Positions 44,383 through 58,000 of a DNA stretch of 64,000 nucleotides are shown one piece after another. The stretch lies in contig NC_039509.1 of the NCBI RefSeq assembly GCF_003672135.1, positions 2,480,001-2,544,000 of the forward strand. Reading direction: 5' to 3'. Source of the DNA: Ooceraea biroi. Its lineage: Eukaryota; Arthropoda; Insecta; Hymenoptera; Formicidae. Under the pieces are notes generated by a model, which was not told the DNA's origin, did no database searches, and saw only the letters and a program-made list of their open reading frames with translations. Position 1 is the stretch's first letter, and the number at the start of each line of letters is the position of its first letter. Position numbers and translations under genes: made by a program.

Positions 44383-47300
44383 CTGCAACGAGAATAGGAA
44401 TATTTCTATAAGGTGACTATACATTTCGGGGTGATTCCAGAGTCTCGGCACACTCTCTTCATGCCTCGCGTCGAGATAAGCTCCAACGAGTACACGAGCG
44501 AAAGGTGGATGGAGGAAGCGGGACGGCAAACCTGGAGGAGACTATATCGACGAAACGATCGAGAATCGTGTACCGATTTATCAGGGAGTTCACGAGGATG
44601 AACTGGATTTGGGGGTTGAGGCTGGCGGGGAACGGGTAGACCATGGAAGTTTCGCCATTAAGAAAATATCCAATATTACCGGTAAGGCAGAAGCGGCTGT
44701 GCCGAATTACCACGATAGGATGGTGTGATTTATTTTACGAGGGAACTTCATCGCCCGTTCGCTCGCAGGGACGATCCCTCACAGCTGGGATCACGAAAAT
44801 GCGATTTTAATAATGTGGCCAATTAGGGGTCATCGTGGCTTTCCGGCAGGGGATTCGTCGTTACTTCCGGATTACCGTGTAGACGAGAGACGATTAAAAG
44901 CGGTCCCCTCGCAATTATCACGCCGGATGATATTATGTCGTGTCCCATTTTGACAAATTCGAAAGTAAGTAATGTTGCTTTCTAGATGTTGTAGTCGTCT
45001 CTTATAACATATCGTATACAGTTACAGATAATAATTTCCTTGAAAATAGAACATTTGCAAGTCAAACTACAATATTTTTGCGGTAATTCTCACGTTTCGT
45101 TGAAGTTATATCACACAAATGAAAAATCAGCAAAACGATAGTTCTCTGCCCTTCTGTCTTGAATATGAATTTTACTCGGACGTTTAATTTGCATTTAATA
45201 TTACTCGGGAGATTGTAACATCAGATGAGGATAATCCTTGAAAATTTTCTGGGATGTGACATTTGAATACGGATGTAAATGAATTTCACGCTGAATATTA
45301 ATCAGAATGTAGTCCTTGGTTCGTCATCGGTATTATTACAGTCAAGTTGGCGCCGCGCGAGCGTGTCAATGTTAAAATATTCGAGTGGTATTCGCCAAGA
45401 TTCTGAAGAAGTCGTTCTAAACACGTAACAGGTGCTTCGCAAACTTTTCTCATAATTCTAATTAATTACCCCGAAGTACGGGCGTGAAGAAATTAATGGG
45501 AAAACTTCGTTGCTCACGGTTTGATTTTGCCGGATGAATTTTGCAGTTAAAATGAAATTCTGAGCTTCAAGTTTTGCTGTTCCCCATCTCGGATACGCTA
45601 TTCTTCATGTTGATCACGGATGTACGATGATCGATATTAACCGCGATATTTATCGATATTTACAACGTAAACTGTGATAGATTAATTATGATGTATCGCA
45701 CTTGAGCAGTTCATCAATTTCGACTTATATCATATTTTATATTATGTATGGGTATGTAATCTTTTGGTATCCTACATCTCTAGATTTATTTAAGAATTCC
45801 TTTTCATTAGATTCGCATTTCATCGAATACATTTCCCCATATTTAATTAATTTTTTTTTAAATCACTTTTTTATGCTATCAATGTTTTATCTTGCAGCCA
45901 CATGTGCGCTATCTCCCACCAACGCTATTAAACTCTAGATATTCGCGTTTTTCCTTCCTTTTTGCTTTTTACCGCTTTCTCACGCGAGCTCATCGCCTTC
46001 GATAAATTAGATCCCACCTTCTCGAACCGCGTGAACAATGAACAGGCCGTAATTATTTCCATTAGGAGTAAGCCGGGGTGAAAGGGGACTGCCAGTCGGA
46101 GGGCGGATCGCCGCCGCGGAAATAGTTCTGTACGTCATTTTCTGCCCGAGCGGCTCGAACACCAGAAAATCGGATTCCTCCAGCCCCATTTCGCGTGAGG
46201 CTCGCGCGTCGTCTAGCTATCGTGCAGTAGAAAAGAAGCGGGCGGCTTCCATCCCTCTATCCCGACGGGAATCCGCATTGTGCGATTCCCCGGTAACGCT
46301 CGTTACAAACCGTCCCGAGATAACGCGTTCCGGTACAAATCCGCCGGACTAAATTAAAAATTTGTCACTCAAGCCCTCTCTTCTCTCTTTTCTCGACACG
46401 TACAGGTCGACCCCGCAATCTTCATCCCGAAATCCGCAATCCGTTCGTATTATGATATTATACTGAGCGAACACCGAGTATATAGGGCTTTATGCAAACC
46501 AGATTCCTGAGTCGCGCAAATATTCTCGTTTGCGAAATCAGCGCTCTTCGTGCGCTCCGTTGCCATCGCTAAATAACTGCCGAGATCGCCGATATGCACG
46601 CGCGACGACTCGGATATGGACACGCGAAATCCGGAGGGAAAACGAGAAATGAAAAAAGGAACAAAAAGAGTCGGCGCAACGCGCCAGAAAATTCGTTGTT
46701 CCGATGAAACTTCGTCATTCCGAAATAACTTTTCTGCGCGGTATTTCGGAACTTTATACAGGAATAAAGTCCTGACAATTCAGCTACATTCAAACCGAAT
46801 GAAAACATGCTATAGTCTCCAAAAATGTGTAATACCGAGCACTCATGTTTTTTAGACGTGTCATATTTTCTTAATCACTTGTATGCTTTTGCAACATTAT
46901 CTTGATTGATTTTTTCGAATCTTTGCAGTTACGAGTCTTCAAAATCTCGTGCGCAAATTTTGCCAAATTAATATTTTTCTCGTGTTTCAGCTCCAAGATC
47001 GAGATTATGATTCTTCGGGACTTTACATGTTTGTTCATTATGATTCACACGTGGCAGAAGAAGGATGTATCCCGATCGAGACATTAAATGAGAAGAGAGT
47101 ATCCTTTAACGGCGCGGGGCGCAAAGTTCCTGGGAACATTTTATCCTCATTAATGACGCCTTTGGAAACATAATAGTGGTTCGGTGGAAACCGCTTTCGC
47201 TGCTCGCCTTGGCCCTCTCAACGTGCTGATTATAAAGTGATTAAGGAGTCAAATCCGAGTGTAGCAAACGGATAACGAAAGAGAAAGGGGGAGAAAAAGA

Positions 47301-47757
47301 GAGAGATGGAGAGAGGAAGATGTTCATGCGACTGCCGAGCACAAGGGCTCACGTAGGTAATTAGGATGATTTTATTAATTAAACGTAGTCGCAGTCACGC
47401 GTACACGAAGCGTTATCACCGATGGCGTTTTCCTGTTCATGTGTGTGGCGATTAAAACTATCGTCGGTACAAAGGACTGTGTAACACTTGTAATCTTATA
47501 TTCCACCCGCTTTAATGAGCGAAACATAATATATTTCTAATTACGATGATTAATACGGAAGATATAATGCATATTACGCGAGTAATTGAAAATTAATATG
47601 GTTTCTTATCGTCTCGCTGGAAAGGTCGTGCGAATTAAATCTTTGCTGATCAGATCGCTGATCAATTCTGGCTATAATTATAATTAATTATAATCAGCGA
47701 CTTGATGCGTCTGATGCCGTGTGCTTCCTTATAGTTATATCTTCAAGAATTTCAAAT
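44383..47757. other. Upstream or intronic sequence of the CUB gene, no exon identified
   Basis: The missing first half of CUB1 should lie somewhere 5' of 44382 on the minus strand. No segment here combined CUB-like cysteines with a suitable donor and phase. A short Ga-rich simple tract lies near 47275-47325. Confidence 0.4.
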
Positions 47758-47759
47758 TA

Positions 47760-49046
47760 TTGGGTCGTCCGGAAAGTTCGTGCCGATTTTGAAGGAAAAT
47801 TCAAAGGCAACATTTTTTTATGTCGATAACTATTTATTGACTTATGTATGCACCGTTTTGTTTCACAACCTTTGTCCATCTTTCACGCAACTGGAAGATT
47901 CCATTCTCCCAGAACTTCTTAGGTTTCTCGGCGAAAAACTCCTCAAGGTGGTTTTTTATGTCGATCAAAGAGTTGAAGTTCTTGCCGCTAAGAGAATTTT
48001 GCAAAGACCTAAATAAGTGAAAGTCTGAAGGTGCAATGTCTGGTGAATACGGTGGGTGAGGTAGCACATCCCAGCCAAACTCCAACAATTTTTGTCGGAT
48101 AGTCAAAGAAACATGAGATCTGGCATTGTCCTGATGGAACACGACGCCCTTCCTATTAGCTAATTCTGGACGTTTTTCCTGAATCGCTGTCTTTAATTCG
48201 TCCAGTTGCGAGCAGTACTTATCTGCATTTATCGTTTGGTTGTGTGGTAGGAGCTCATAATATAGGATTCCTTTCCAATCCCACCAGACACAGAGCATGA
48301 CTTTTTTTGGATGAAGGCCGGCTTTCGAAGCGGTTAATGCTGGTTCATTTCGCTTACCCCAGGATCTTTTTCGTTCTACATTGTTGTAAATGATCCATTT
48401 TTCGTCACCCGTCACTAATTGCTTCAAAAATGGTACGTTTTCGTTGCGCTTGTACAGCGAGTCGCAAATGGAAATGCGATCCATTAAATTTTTTTCGGCC
48501 AAATTATGCGGAACCCATACATCATAGCGACTTACGTAACCAAGCTTCACTACATGATCGTGGACAGTGGTTTTCGATATTTTCAGTATCTCTGCTAATT
48601 CACGTGTCATGTAGCGCGGGTTATTCTCGATCAGTGTCTTGATTTGGTCATCATCAGTAGTAGAGGGTCTGCCCGAGCGTTCTTGGTCTTTAAGGTTAAA
48701 ATCACCAGCTCTAAACTTAGCGAACCACTTACGTACGGTTCTTTCAGCTAAAGCGCCTTTTCCGTAAACAGAACATATCGAATTTGTTGCTTGTGAGGCA
48801 TTTTTGCCTTTCCGGTAATAGAAAAGCATCAAGTGTCTAAAATGTTCTTTGTTTTCTTCCATCTTCAAAAGAGTACAAAACTGACACGAATCAATTTATC
48901 TGAAACAACTTTTTTCCTAAAGATGCGTTGAAATGTCACCTTTAAGCATATGTATATAAATCGTATGTTTTCAATAACATTGATATATTCAGACATGTTC
49001 CAACGTCATCTATTAAAAATCGGCACGAACTTTCCGGACGACCCAA
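47760..49046 (-). mobile_element. Intact mariner transposon
   Basis: This 1287-bp element is flanked by TA at 47758-47759 and 49047-49048. The terminal inverted repeats match over 31 bases by eye (47760-47790 and 49016-49046) and begin TTGGGTCGTCCGGAAAGTTC. The only gene is a full-length transposase on the minus strand. Matched termini, a clean TA duplication and an open transposase frame indicate a recent insertion that may still be mobile. It lies upstream of the identified CUB exons, possibly in an unseen intron. Confidence 0.95.
47834..48868 (-). CDS. Mariner transposase, 344 aa, apparently intact
   Basis: The open frame from ATG to stop is the usual length for mariner transposases (about 345 aa). 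The N-terminal half contains the paired helix-turn-helix DNA-binding region (AERTVRKWFAKFRAGDF, then TTVHDHVVKLGYVSRYD) joined by a GRPS-type linker (ERSGRPST). The WVPHNL motif follows. The catalytic DD34D triad is complete: D155 in VTGDEKWI, D247 in FHQDNARSHV and D282 in the PSDFHLF segment after YSPDIAP, with exactly 34 residues between the last two. The protein cuts and inserts the element at TA sites. It resembles the group that includes vertebrate Hsmar1, but the subfamily was not determined. There is no frameshift or stop. Confidence 0.95.
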   Translation of the reverse strand: MKMEENKEHFRHLMLFYYRKGKNASQATNSICSVYGKGALAERTVRKWFAKFRAGDFNLKDQERSGRPSTTDDDQIKTLIENNPRYMTRELAEILKISKTTVHDHVVKLGYVSRYDVWVPHNLAEKNLMDRISICDSLYKRNENVPFLKQLVTGDEKWIIYNNVERKRSWGKRNEPALTASKAGLHPKKVMLCVWWDWKGILYYELLPHNQTINADKYCSQLDELKTAIQEKRPELANRKGVVFHQDNARSHVSLTIRQKLLEFGWDVLPHPPYSPDIAPSDFHLFRSLQNSLSGKNFNSLIDIKNHLEEFFAEKPKKFWENGIFQLRERWTKVVKQNGAYISQ

Positions 49047-49048
49047 TA

Positions 49049-52000
49049 TTTTTCCTTGGTACATATTGGATGAAAGATATTATGCGTATCACGCATACGG
49101 TATCACGCGTGCAGTCAAAGAGATGCAATGAAGATTTATTGTCAAAAGACCGAGAAACGCTTTCAAGAACACGTACCACCGCAATTCATTATACAACACA
49201 AATCGCCTTTTCGATGACGACGACGACGACGATACCGAGGATGGAAGGACAAACCTCGATCGCAAAGACCAGTTTCTTGCAGTCCGACTCTCCTTGGTTT
49301 TATTCATTCCACGACCCTGCTCTCCACAGTCCATCGCTTCAGTCCTTTCTTCGTGGGATCTAAGGTACGCGGACAGATTCACGGACAGTCGGGGTATATG
49401 TTAATCCGGTTGAGATTACATCTTCGTGGAGGCGTCGGCCCATAATTCCGTTTCCGCGGGAGGAAAGTGCGAGAGCTCTGAAAGCAGCCTTTATGCGAGG
49501 TTTCTGTCGTCGTTGTCGTCGTCTTCATCTTCGTCGTCGATGTCGCGACGAATCTTCAACAACTTTGTCATATTGAATTGCGACGAGGGAAAAGTGAACC
49601 TGGCTTCGTACGCTGGAGACACGATATTTCTGCGATTCGCGCAGTTTCTCTTGCGAAGATAATTAAGGCGCCGTAATGGACATTAATAAATTACCATGAC
49701 GTTACAAAGGGCAGGTGTGCGCAAAGTTAAATGTCAAAGCGACCGTTGTTGCGTCGTTAATCATTCCGCGCTGAGAAAAGAGAAAAATGTAGCCTAAATA
49801 TTAATACACGCTTAATTAAGACTCGTAGCGAGCGATTTATCGTGACAAATATATTTTGGGGGAGCACTTTTGCACGAGAAATTTTGCAATATAATATTCC
49901 GATGAATTTATAAAAATCTGATTTATTAATAACATGATTTATACAGTAATAATGTTGAATTAATTATATATTTGCTACGCTATAAAGTTTCTATTAACTA
50001 GTTTAGAAAATGCATTGCATAAATTTGTTATTCACAGTGGATTTCATTAAAATGTATGAATTCTGTAAATCTTGAGATTAGTCGATTGATTTGCATGGAT
50101 AAAATAATATTTACGTACGTAAGCTTTGAAATGTTTATTAGTAATTTCCATAATGCTGATTTTATTGGTCTGCATTGCATTTACGAGAGTATCTCACATA
50201 TAATGTATAATTTATGAGATACCACTGTCCTCAATCTTCTTTGCGAATCGTGTTTTAATTATTTAGTAGACAGTTTATAGAAAATCATTGGTATACATTA
50301 TCTATTACCTACTACTTACTAAAGCGTCGTAGAATCTTTTAAAGTTTATAGTGGCTTTCAAATATAGAAGAAAATTCTAGTAAGTTTGAAACAATATAAC
50401 AACCGTTTATGATTTACTTAAATTTATGATTAAGATTAAATTAAAACTCTCTCTCTCTCTCTCTCTCTCTCTGCCTCTTGACATCTGTGACAGGCGGTCG
50501 CGGTAACAAGAACATGCATTGCGGGGGAAATCGGCAGCGGAACAAGCGGAACAGTGGAGAGATAACAATGAAATTCGATTGAGCTTTACGTATAGCCTTT
50601 TTTAGGAGCGAAAGCGCAAGGATGCGCGCGAGCTAATACGCATGGCGTATTAAAGGCTACATTGCCGGAACGATTGCGCAGGGAGTTGTAACAAATGCAA
50701 TTACGGTAATAATCCCGCGGAAGGCAATAACACCGCACGCAGTTGCATTAGATGTGGCGGCACGCCGGCGAATGCCGCGTTTATATTACGCAATCAGAGC
50801 AGCGCCAGCAGATATCGTATGTAACTGTGTGTAACTAATGCAGTACTATATGTGCCATGCGATATTAATGCACCGCCAGATCCAATTTACTGCTATTAAT
50901 GCGGCACAGATATGTCGCCATTTCGCCGCCATCTTGGCCGCGATGAAATCTGAAATCAAGTATTCGGCATACTTCACCTGCTAGCGTCAGGTAATTACGA
51001 TAAAACGTGGTCGTGAATCCATTAACCGTGTTGATTGGAGACGATTGTGCATCTCACCCCATTCTACGCGCCGCGTATTTCACGTATGCACGTTCTGCGC
51101 CACCTAACGTAATCGTATTTCCCTGAAAATGGCAGGTAACTACACGCGTTATTCTGGATTCCGGTTTTCCCCGTCTTCTGCAGAAAAATACCGGCACCGG
51201 CAGTTAAATAAATTCCACTGTAATTGTCAACATGATGTAATTGCCTTTCAGGAAAATATTGGACGACAATTAAGAGCATGCTCATTTAAGAAGAAGGCGA
51301 GCAATTAACGCGAAGCAAGGGGCGAACGAGATAAGAGATGAAAGATGTCATGAAATTGCCATAAACGTTGCCTTTATTTCTGCTCATTTGAGTTATGACG
51401 TTCTGCATGACTAAAACTTGTTGAGTTTTTGCTTTAAGTTATTAAAAAACGTTTTTAAATAAAAGGCCGCAAGTTTAGAGTGTAACATAAAATCCGAATA
51501 AAAGTAAACGCTTTTTGAAATGCATTTGTGCAAACGTTTTTTTTTTTGTGCGATCGATTTGGCTGCTCAACTATGCAGCATTGATATCTGCAAGCGCTTT
51601 CAGAGTAATCGATAGAAAAAAAGGTATTTGTACCAGCAGACAGCTTGAAATTCTTATGGCGTGGTTCGCTGCCTTATCAGTTTTCCACCTACCCTCATCT
51701 TCCGCAATCTCAGTGGAGTATAACTCGGAGGAATTGATTATATACCTTAATAACATCCTTTTTGTAATCAACGATAAAAGAAAAAGAGGAAGGAACAGTC
51801 ACTATTTTCCACGAAAATAGGTGTCTGCCTATTATCCGGATTAGCATTATCCCCCTTTTATCGTTACCATAAAATTACCAAGTTCCAAGTTTCTTGCTAC
51901 TACCAAGTCAATGTTGCGAAAAACTAGGGAACACAGACTGGCCTGTGTTACTTATTTTTCTGTATCCGGTTCTGCTGAAATTTATTTGCTATGTGGCAAG

Positions 52001-55000
52001 TGAGCTTGATAAAAAGTCACGGACAAAAAGTTTTCTCTAGAGAAAACAAATCAATACAATAAAATAAGATAAAATAATACATAAAATATAAAGGATATAT
52101 ATGCACATGCATATGATATAAATAACGTAAAAATAACATACAATTTTATACTTGAGTCATAAATTACATTTTAATCAGGGAGAGTCAATTTTAATTAAAC
52201 TGCGAGGAAACTCAGAAACGCGAGACAATACATTTGGATTTTGACGTGTGAGAAATTCAATTTTCCGCGTCTCAGATAATAAACTGTCGTCACTGTGTGA
52301 CGGTGGACGGACCGCGTTACTTTTGTCGAACTCGCAAGCAACGTCCATTGTTCTAAGGGTCTCTAAGCCCCGGGGCGTGGTTATGACTAGCTTGGCATTT
52401 AATCCTGTCGTCGTGTCGCCGGCTCCATCACGGTGGTGAAATAGAGCCGGCGCCTCGTTGTAAATTCACCCCTGATTGCGAGCGGCGGCCTTCGTCCGCG
52501 CTACCGTTCATCCTGGGTGCAAATGCATTGTTATATGAGACCGCTTTTGCGAAATCATGGAACGATAGCTCGGCACCGGCTGGGAGCAATGGTGGCGCCG
52601 GGAATACGCTCTTTGCACGTAAACGTGCTTCGTCTTCGCACTTCGCTCTTTAGAAATTGGATGAATTTTGCGAACACGAGCCACCCGTGTACGAAAGCAA
52701 TGAATCCTTTATCTATACAGACACGCCAATTAAGTTAACTTCGCGTGTTAATGAAATATATACTTTTACCTAATTTCTCTTTCTAGAAAAAGAAGATATA
52801 AAATATCTTGATGTTTATAAAATAATAAAAATAGAATACGCGTATGCGTGAAAATGTGTACGCAATTTAATTGTATTAAATAAATAACTGTAATTTATTG
52901 ATAATTATTTAAATTAGAAAATAATGCTTAAGGATCTCGAATCATGAGCTGGATATTAACATTTTGCTTTACGATCTTTGAGTAAATATAGTCCTGTCCT
53001 TTGACGTCTTATATCATCATAGAGAATGAGGAACTGGTAAATAAGATGAGATAAATTAAATCGTCCACCTCTGAGATCGTTCGTGTTGTTTTCCTCTTTT
53101 TATCTCAGGCACTCATTAAATATTAGCAAGAAAAATATTTATGGAAACGTCTCTCAAGGCAACATAGCTTCTTTACATCGGTCAGAGTACCATCGCTGCA
53201 GTTTAAAATCTTATTCCAGTTCTGAGAAAGCTTGAAGACTTTCTCAATCCAATTAATTAAACTTCTCGCCATTTCAATTAGGGTATTCTCGGTTTCTTAC
53301 GAATTGTCATCGGGATTCCTTAATTTTCTTTGACGCTACCGAGTCAAATGATTAAATGATTTCTGTTTGTCGCTGTCAGAAAAGTTCACTGCGTGAAATA
53401 AAATATTTTTAGCTTGAACGCGTTTTCTTGTTCGTAATATAAATTATAAACGCGCGATAGAATTTCAACGAAATAACAATTCGTAATTTTAACTCGTACA
53501 CGAAATTGTAGACGCAAAGATGAAAATACTCGGCAAAAGATTTTTTCTAACATTATGAATATACGGTTCAGCGTTTCTAGCGTAAGCTTTTTTTATTAAA
53601 GGATACGATATAATTATATTTAAAACTTAAATTTTAATATATTATTCCTATACAGTATTCAGTTTATTACAGTTTACTATACTTACGAAGTAACTTTTAG
53701 AAATAAATATATGTTACTTTTCAAGATAACATAAAATAATTGTACCCGTAAACACCAATAAGAGTTTTTCTAGTATTCGCAGTCTACATATTTAACTTGT
53801 ATGTTTATCGTTATTATCCAAGAATATTGTAGTGCTTTGAGAATGTTAAATCAAGGGATTTTGCTTCACGTGCGCAACACAAAGTTATCAAAATTCAAAG
53901 AGTTTCTACATTATCCTAATAATAATAATGCTTGTAATAACAGTAAAAATAACAGTAATGATAATAGCCACACATGATATATAATAATAATAATCATCAT
54001 CATCATAACAACAAGAATTCCACGGATCACTAATTATTCCGGAGCTACCATGCTCTCAATTATCCGATAGAGATGACCATAGCACTTTATAAAATATGGA
54101 GCAAGTAAAAACTATACAATATCAGCTACAAAAAGAAAGTTCTAAATAAACCTATTATTACTTATTATTTATTATTATGATTATTATTATATGGTTCTAT
54201 AAAATTTTTCTCTTCTTTTCAGATGCTGAGCAAATATATGTATACTTAAAGCAGATAATATCCGTTATTATCATCGCGCGCTTGTTCGTTCACTCATAAA
54301 ATATTATTTTAAAAAAGTGTTATTAAAAGAACATTTAATTTTTCTAGGATTTCATGCAGAAGAAAAAGAGATTCAGTTCACCCAGTGTTTAAATATTATT
54401 CTCATACTTGTTTTAAATTAAGCAATTAATTGTCATGAACAACAGAACGAGCGTATCCATCTAATCAAATGTACAATTTGGTAAATGCTCGAGGTATGTA
54501 CATAGTTGTTCCTAGAAACAATTCAGTGTTTCTAGGGTTCGCAGAAGGATAGTCATTGCCACTGTGGCCAGATCTGCCTCGAAACCTCGTTGCTTCCGAG
54601 GTTCCTGGAGATTAGGTGAGGAGAGGGGTTAACAGGCGAGGGATGGAATGGAGGCATGGTTGATATCGGGTCGAGGAGCTGCCACAGGGATAGAGGTATG
54701 CTTTATCTCGGAGCTTTACACTCTATTACGTTTATTAAAAGCACCCGTGGAAGGCGTCTTCATGCTCCAAGACGTTGACGTAAGAGTAAAAATGAGGAGA
54801 GTCTCTTTTACGATTTTTTTACAAGGACCGCGCCTTCGGTTCACTCGCGAAGATAATATTGTGTCGAGATACTTTGCATCTCATTTGGCTCGATGCGTTG
54901 ATGAAATTAGCTGTTCAAAACTAATTTGTCTTTCAATACTTATTTTGCATATTATGATACTGTGTGTTCAAGCCTCTCATTTAATTATCGTTTTTATATT

Positions 55001-58000
55001 CATTGCATATCTTTATATTTAATTATAATTTTAAGAAAGAAGGTATCTAAAGAAAAGATTATTTTAGAGACGAGAAAAAAAATTATTAGACAAAATTGCA
55101 ATTTTTTTGCAACAAATCACCGTAACTGCTACTTGTCGTGATCCAAATACGGAAGCAAAATAATGAATGTCTTACAATCCTTTTGGCAGCAATCAGTTGA
55201 CTTCTTTGTATGTCTTTATGTGCACAGAGAACAATTACTACAACACAATGCTATTTTGTTCTACAAACTTGACGAGCCGCATCTTAATGGACCTCGGGTC
55301 GTGACACACCCTTTGTTACGTTGCCACTTTGTATCCGTTCTGTTCATTTCCTTCGAAATGGAAACATCGTCATCCATTGAGAATACCCTCTGTCCCGTAC
55401 AGAACGTTTACAAATTTTGTGGATCGAGAGACAGCTTCTCTCTAAACAAAGCTACTGCGAAATATCACTCCCTAGTCCCTGGCATTATCCGTGATGTCTA
55501 GTTCCCGTTTGTATCCTCGTCTCTGTGCACGTCGACTCTACCCCGAGTCTCACGAAATTCAGGCCTTAACTAAAATTTCTCGCGAACTTTCATATCGCTT
55601 AAATTCTCGCTCGCCCGACTATCCCCCGAGACGAGAAACTTATTTCGTTATTGTTTCGGGACGCCGTTGTCCCGCGGTTTAATCGCGGCTTTTCGCGTTT
55701 AACGCATTCAACGATTCGCGAGTTTGATCGCAGCGGAGCAAGCAAGTTTAAGGGAGTGTGTACAAAGTTGCGCTATTGCTGTCTCTGTTTTCTATCCTTT
55801 TCTCTCTCTCTCTCTTCTATGCACGACACACGATTTGGTAATTAAATTCAACAATTCGACGATCGCCGGAAACTCGAGCCGCGCCGCGACTTCCATTGTG
55901 GAAGCGAGTTCCTTACGACGTCGCCGTCTCCGGAAGTTTCGTCTGCGGCCGGTGCATTATGCGCCTGTCACAACATTTCATTAAAAAGTTTCCGCCGCGA
56001 CGCGGATAACACGCTCGGAACCAGCTTCGTCGTAAGATGCCGGTCGCGATGTTCGCGATGAAAGGATTTTTTGCGCACTATTTCACGGCTATCACCCTTT
56101 CTCGTGCCCCGCGATATTCTCCCGGAGGTCCCTTGTTCCTGTGATATATATCCTTCGACCAACGGATTATTTGACTATTATTTCCGTGTCGAGAGCCCCG
56201 CGAGCTAGCCGGCCGGCTTGTATCATGCTTTCAACGATCAAGATATATACGTTCCGCTCGTGCAACTCTCCTCGCAAGTCGTGGAGCGTTCTGACGCGGA
56301 AAAAACCCGCGTGGCGATTCTCGTCGAGTTGCCGCAGCTGGAATAAATCGATCGATCGCGGGAAGATTAATTAGATATAACATATCCATCACGCAAGTTT
56401 CTGATAAAAGCTCACCTGACAAGGCGATCAGGATCGGAATTGGCCGATTTTGATTGATGATATTCGCGATTGTTTGGAAGTTCGCAATTCGGCGCGAAAA
56501 ACGCGCTTCCGGAAATCAAGAGGAGCACCGACTCTCATTTAGATCCTTTATGAGATTATGTTGTCATGACCCGGTTATAACTAAAGTTTCCGTCTTACGA
56601 GTTACACAAATCATCGTGCGACGCGGGAACTCTCTTTAAAATTCTCGCGGAAAAATAATCGTCAGAAATATCGTCAAAAATATCGTCAGAAATATCAGTT
56701 GTTCATCGTAAAGTCGGTCGAGGCGGAATTAGAGCAACTCTCGTAAAGTTTCCGGTCGGCGATTGGCTTTCCCGGTGACCGTATTCCGGCTTTTCGCCTC
56801 ATCTGCATCGATATTGATTCGTTTATCGCGCGCGGATTTAAATTTATAAACATGACCCCGGGGGGAAGTGACAGTGGGAAGCTCCGTCCGTTACTCAAAT
56901 ATGCTTCGCAAACATATGAAGGCGGCATATGAATAAAAATTAGCGTATAAATAAAAATGAAGTAGCGAAAGTGATCGCGTGTGAGAATTTATAGGAAAAT
57001 TTAATATTTAACTCGGACAAACGATTTAATATTTAAAACTGCTGAACGCATTATGTGCGCGTCGGTGAAAAACAAAAAAAAACCTTCAGTATTAATACAT
57101 GAGAGATTGTTAATTTTTAGTATAAATAATTATTACAATTTCTCTCTCTCTTTCGTTCTTTCTTCTCTCTCTCTTTCTCTCTGCCGATTCAATTTCGGGA
57201 AGATTAACATTAAGAAGTTACAGACTCGCAGTCGTACATCGCGAAATTGCTTCTTTATATTCGCTTTACATAAAAATCGTTCTCAGGGGAAACGCAATCT
57301 CCCGCTTTATTGCGTCCGTTTCCTCGCGGTAGCAACCGTGCATACGCGGATTGAAAGGTCCTTGATTGCCAGTCCTGGAATTTACGGCCTCGCCATTCAC
57401 CACCGCGACCACCATCAACGTTGGAACGCACTTCCGCGTCGGTTCCACGATCCGCTCGCGTACTTCTCGTGCACCGTACGCGTAACATCTCGATTTCTCT
57501 TTCCTCATGAAAGAACAGAAGGAAAAAAGGAAGGAATCGCCGTTGCCCGAGTCAATTTCGACCGATCGAACATAGCTGTTTCAGAGTGGAAGAGCGACAG
57601 ACTCCGAGACACAATATCCTGCCGCGCATCATGTTCCTCCTTCTTCGAGCGCGTCTCCTCTCGTCCTTTCACCCTTTCATCTTGCTCTCGCTCTTGCCTC
57701 GAGACTGTTCCTCTCGCGTCGAGTGAAATTCAGAAAATTCGCGGCATTCTCACTTCCCGCACCCGCTCACCTCCGCCGCGCGGAGCCTCCAAGAGAAGAG
57801 AAGAGGGATAAGGTGAAGAGGAAAGAGTCTTGTAACTCCTCAGCCGAGGTCGCCCCTGCGAAGCTCCAGTATAAGAAGGCGAATAAATTCCTGACAAGTC
57901 CGCGCTCTCCTCCGCAGGACGTTCTATTTCTCGCGACAGTCGTCCGAACGTTCGCTCGCAGGATACTAGCGACGAGATAAACGCGAGAACGTTCTTCTCG

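Noticed and set aside
55950..56450. Candidate first exons for the CUB gene (donors near 55912 and 56397, minus strand)
   Set aside because: The first gives a short Met-started peptide without a signal sequence. The second has a hydrophobic end but no in-frame ATG. Neither shows CUB residues or the needed phase.
57053..57811. 252-codon open stretch on the + strand
   Set aside because: Low-complexity Ser/Arg-rich composition, open stretches also on the opposite strand, no recognisable domain and no splice context. It is best explained by GC-rich sequence with few stops.
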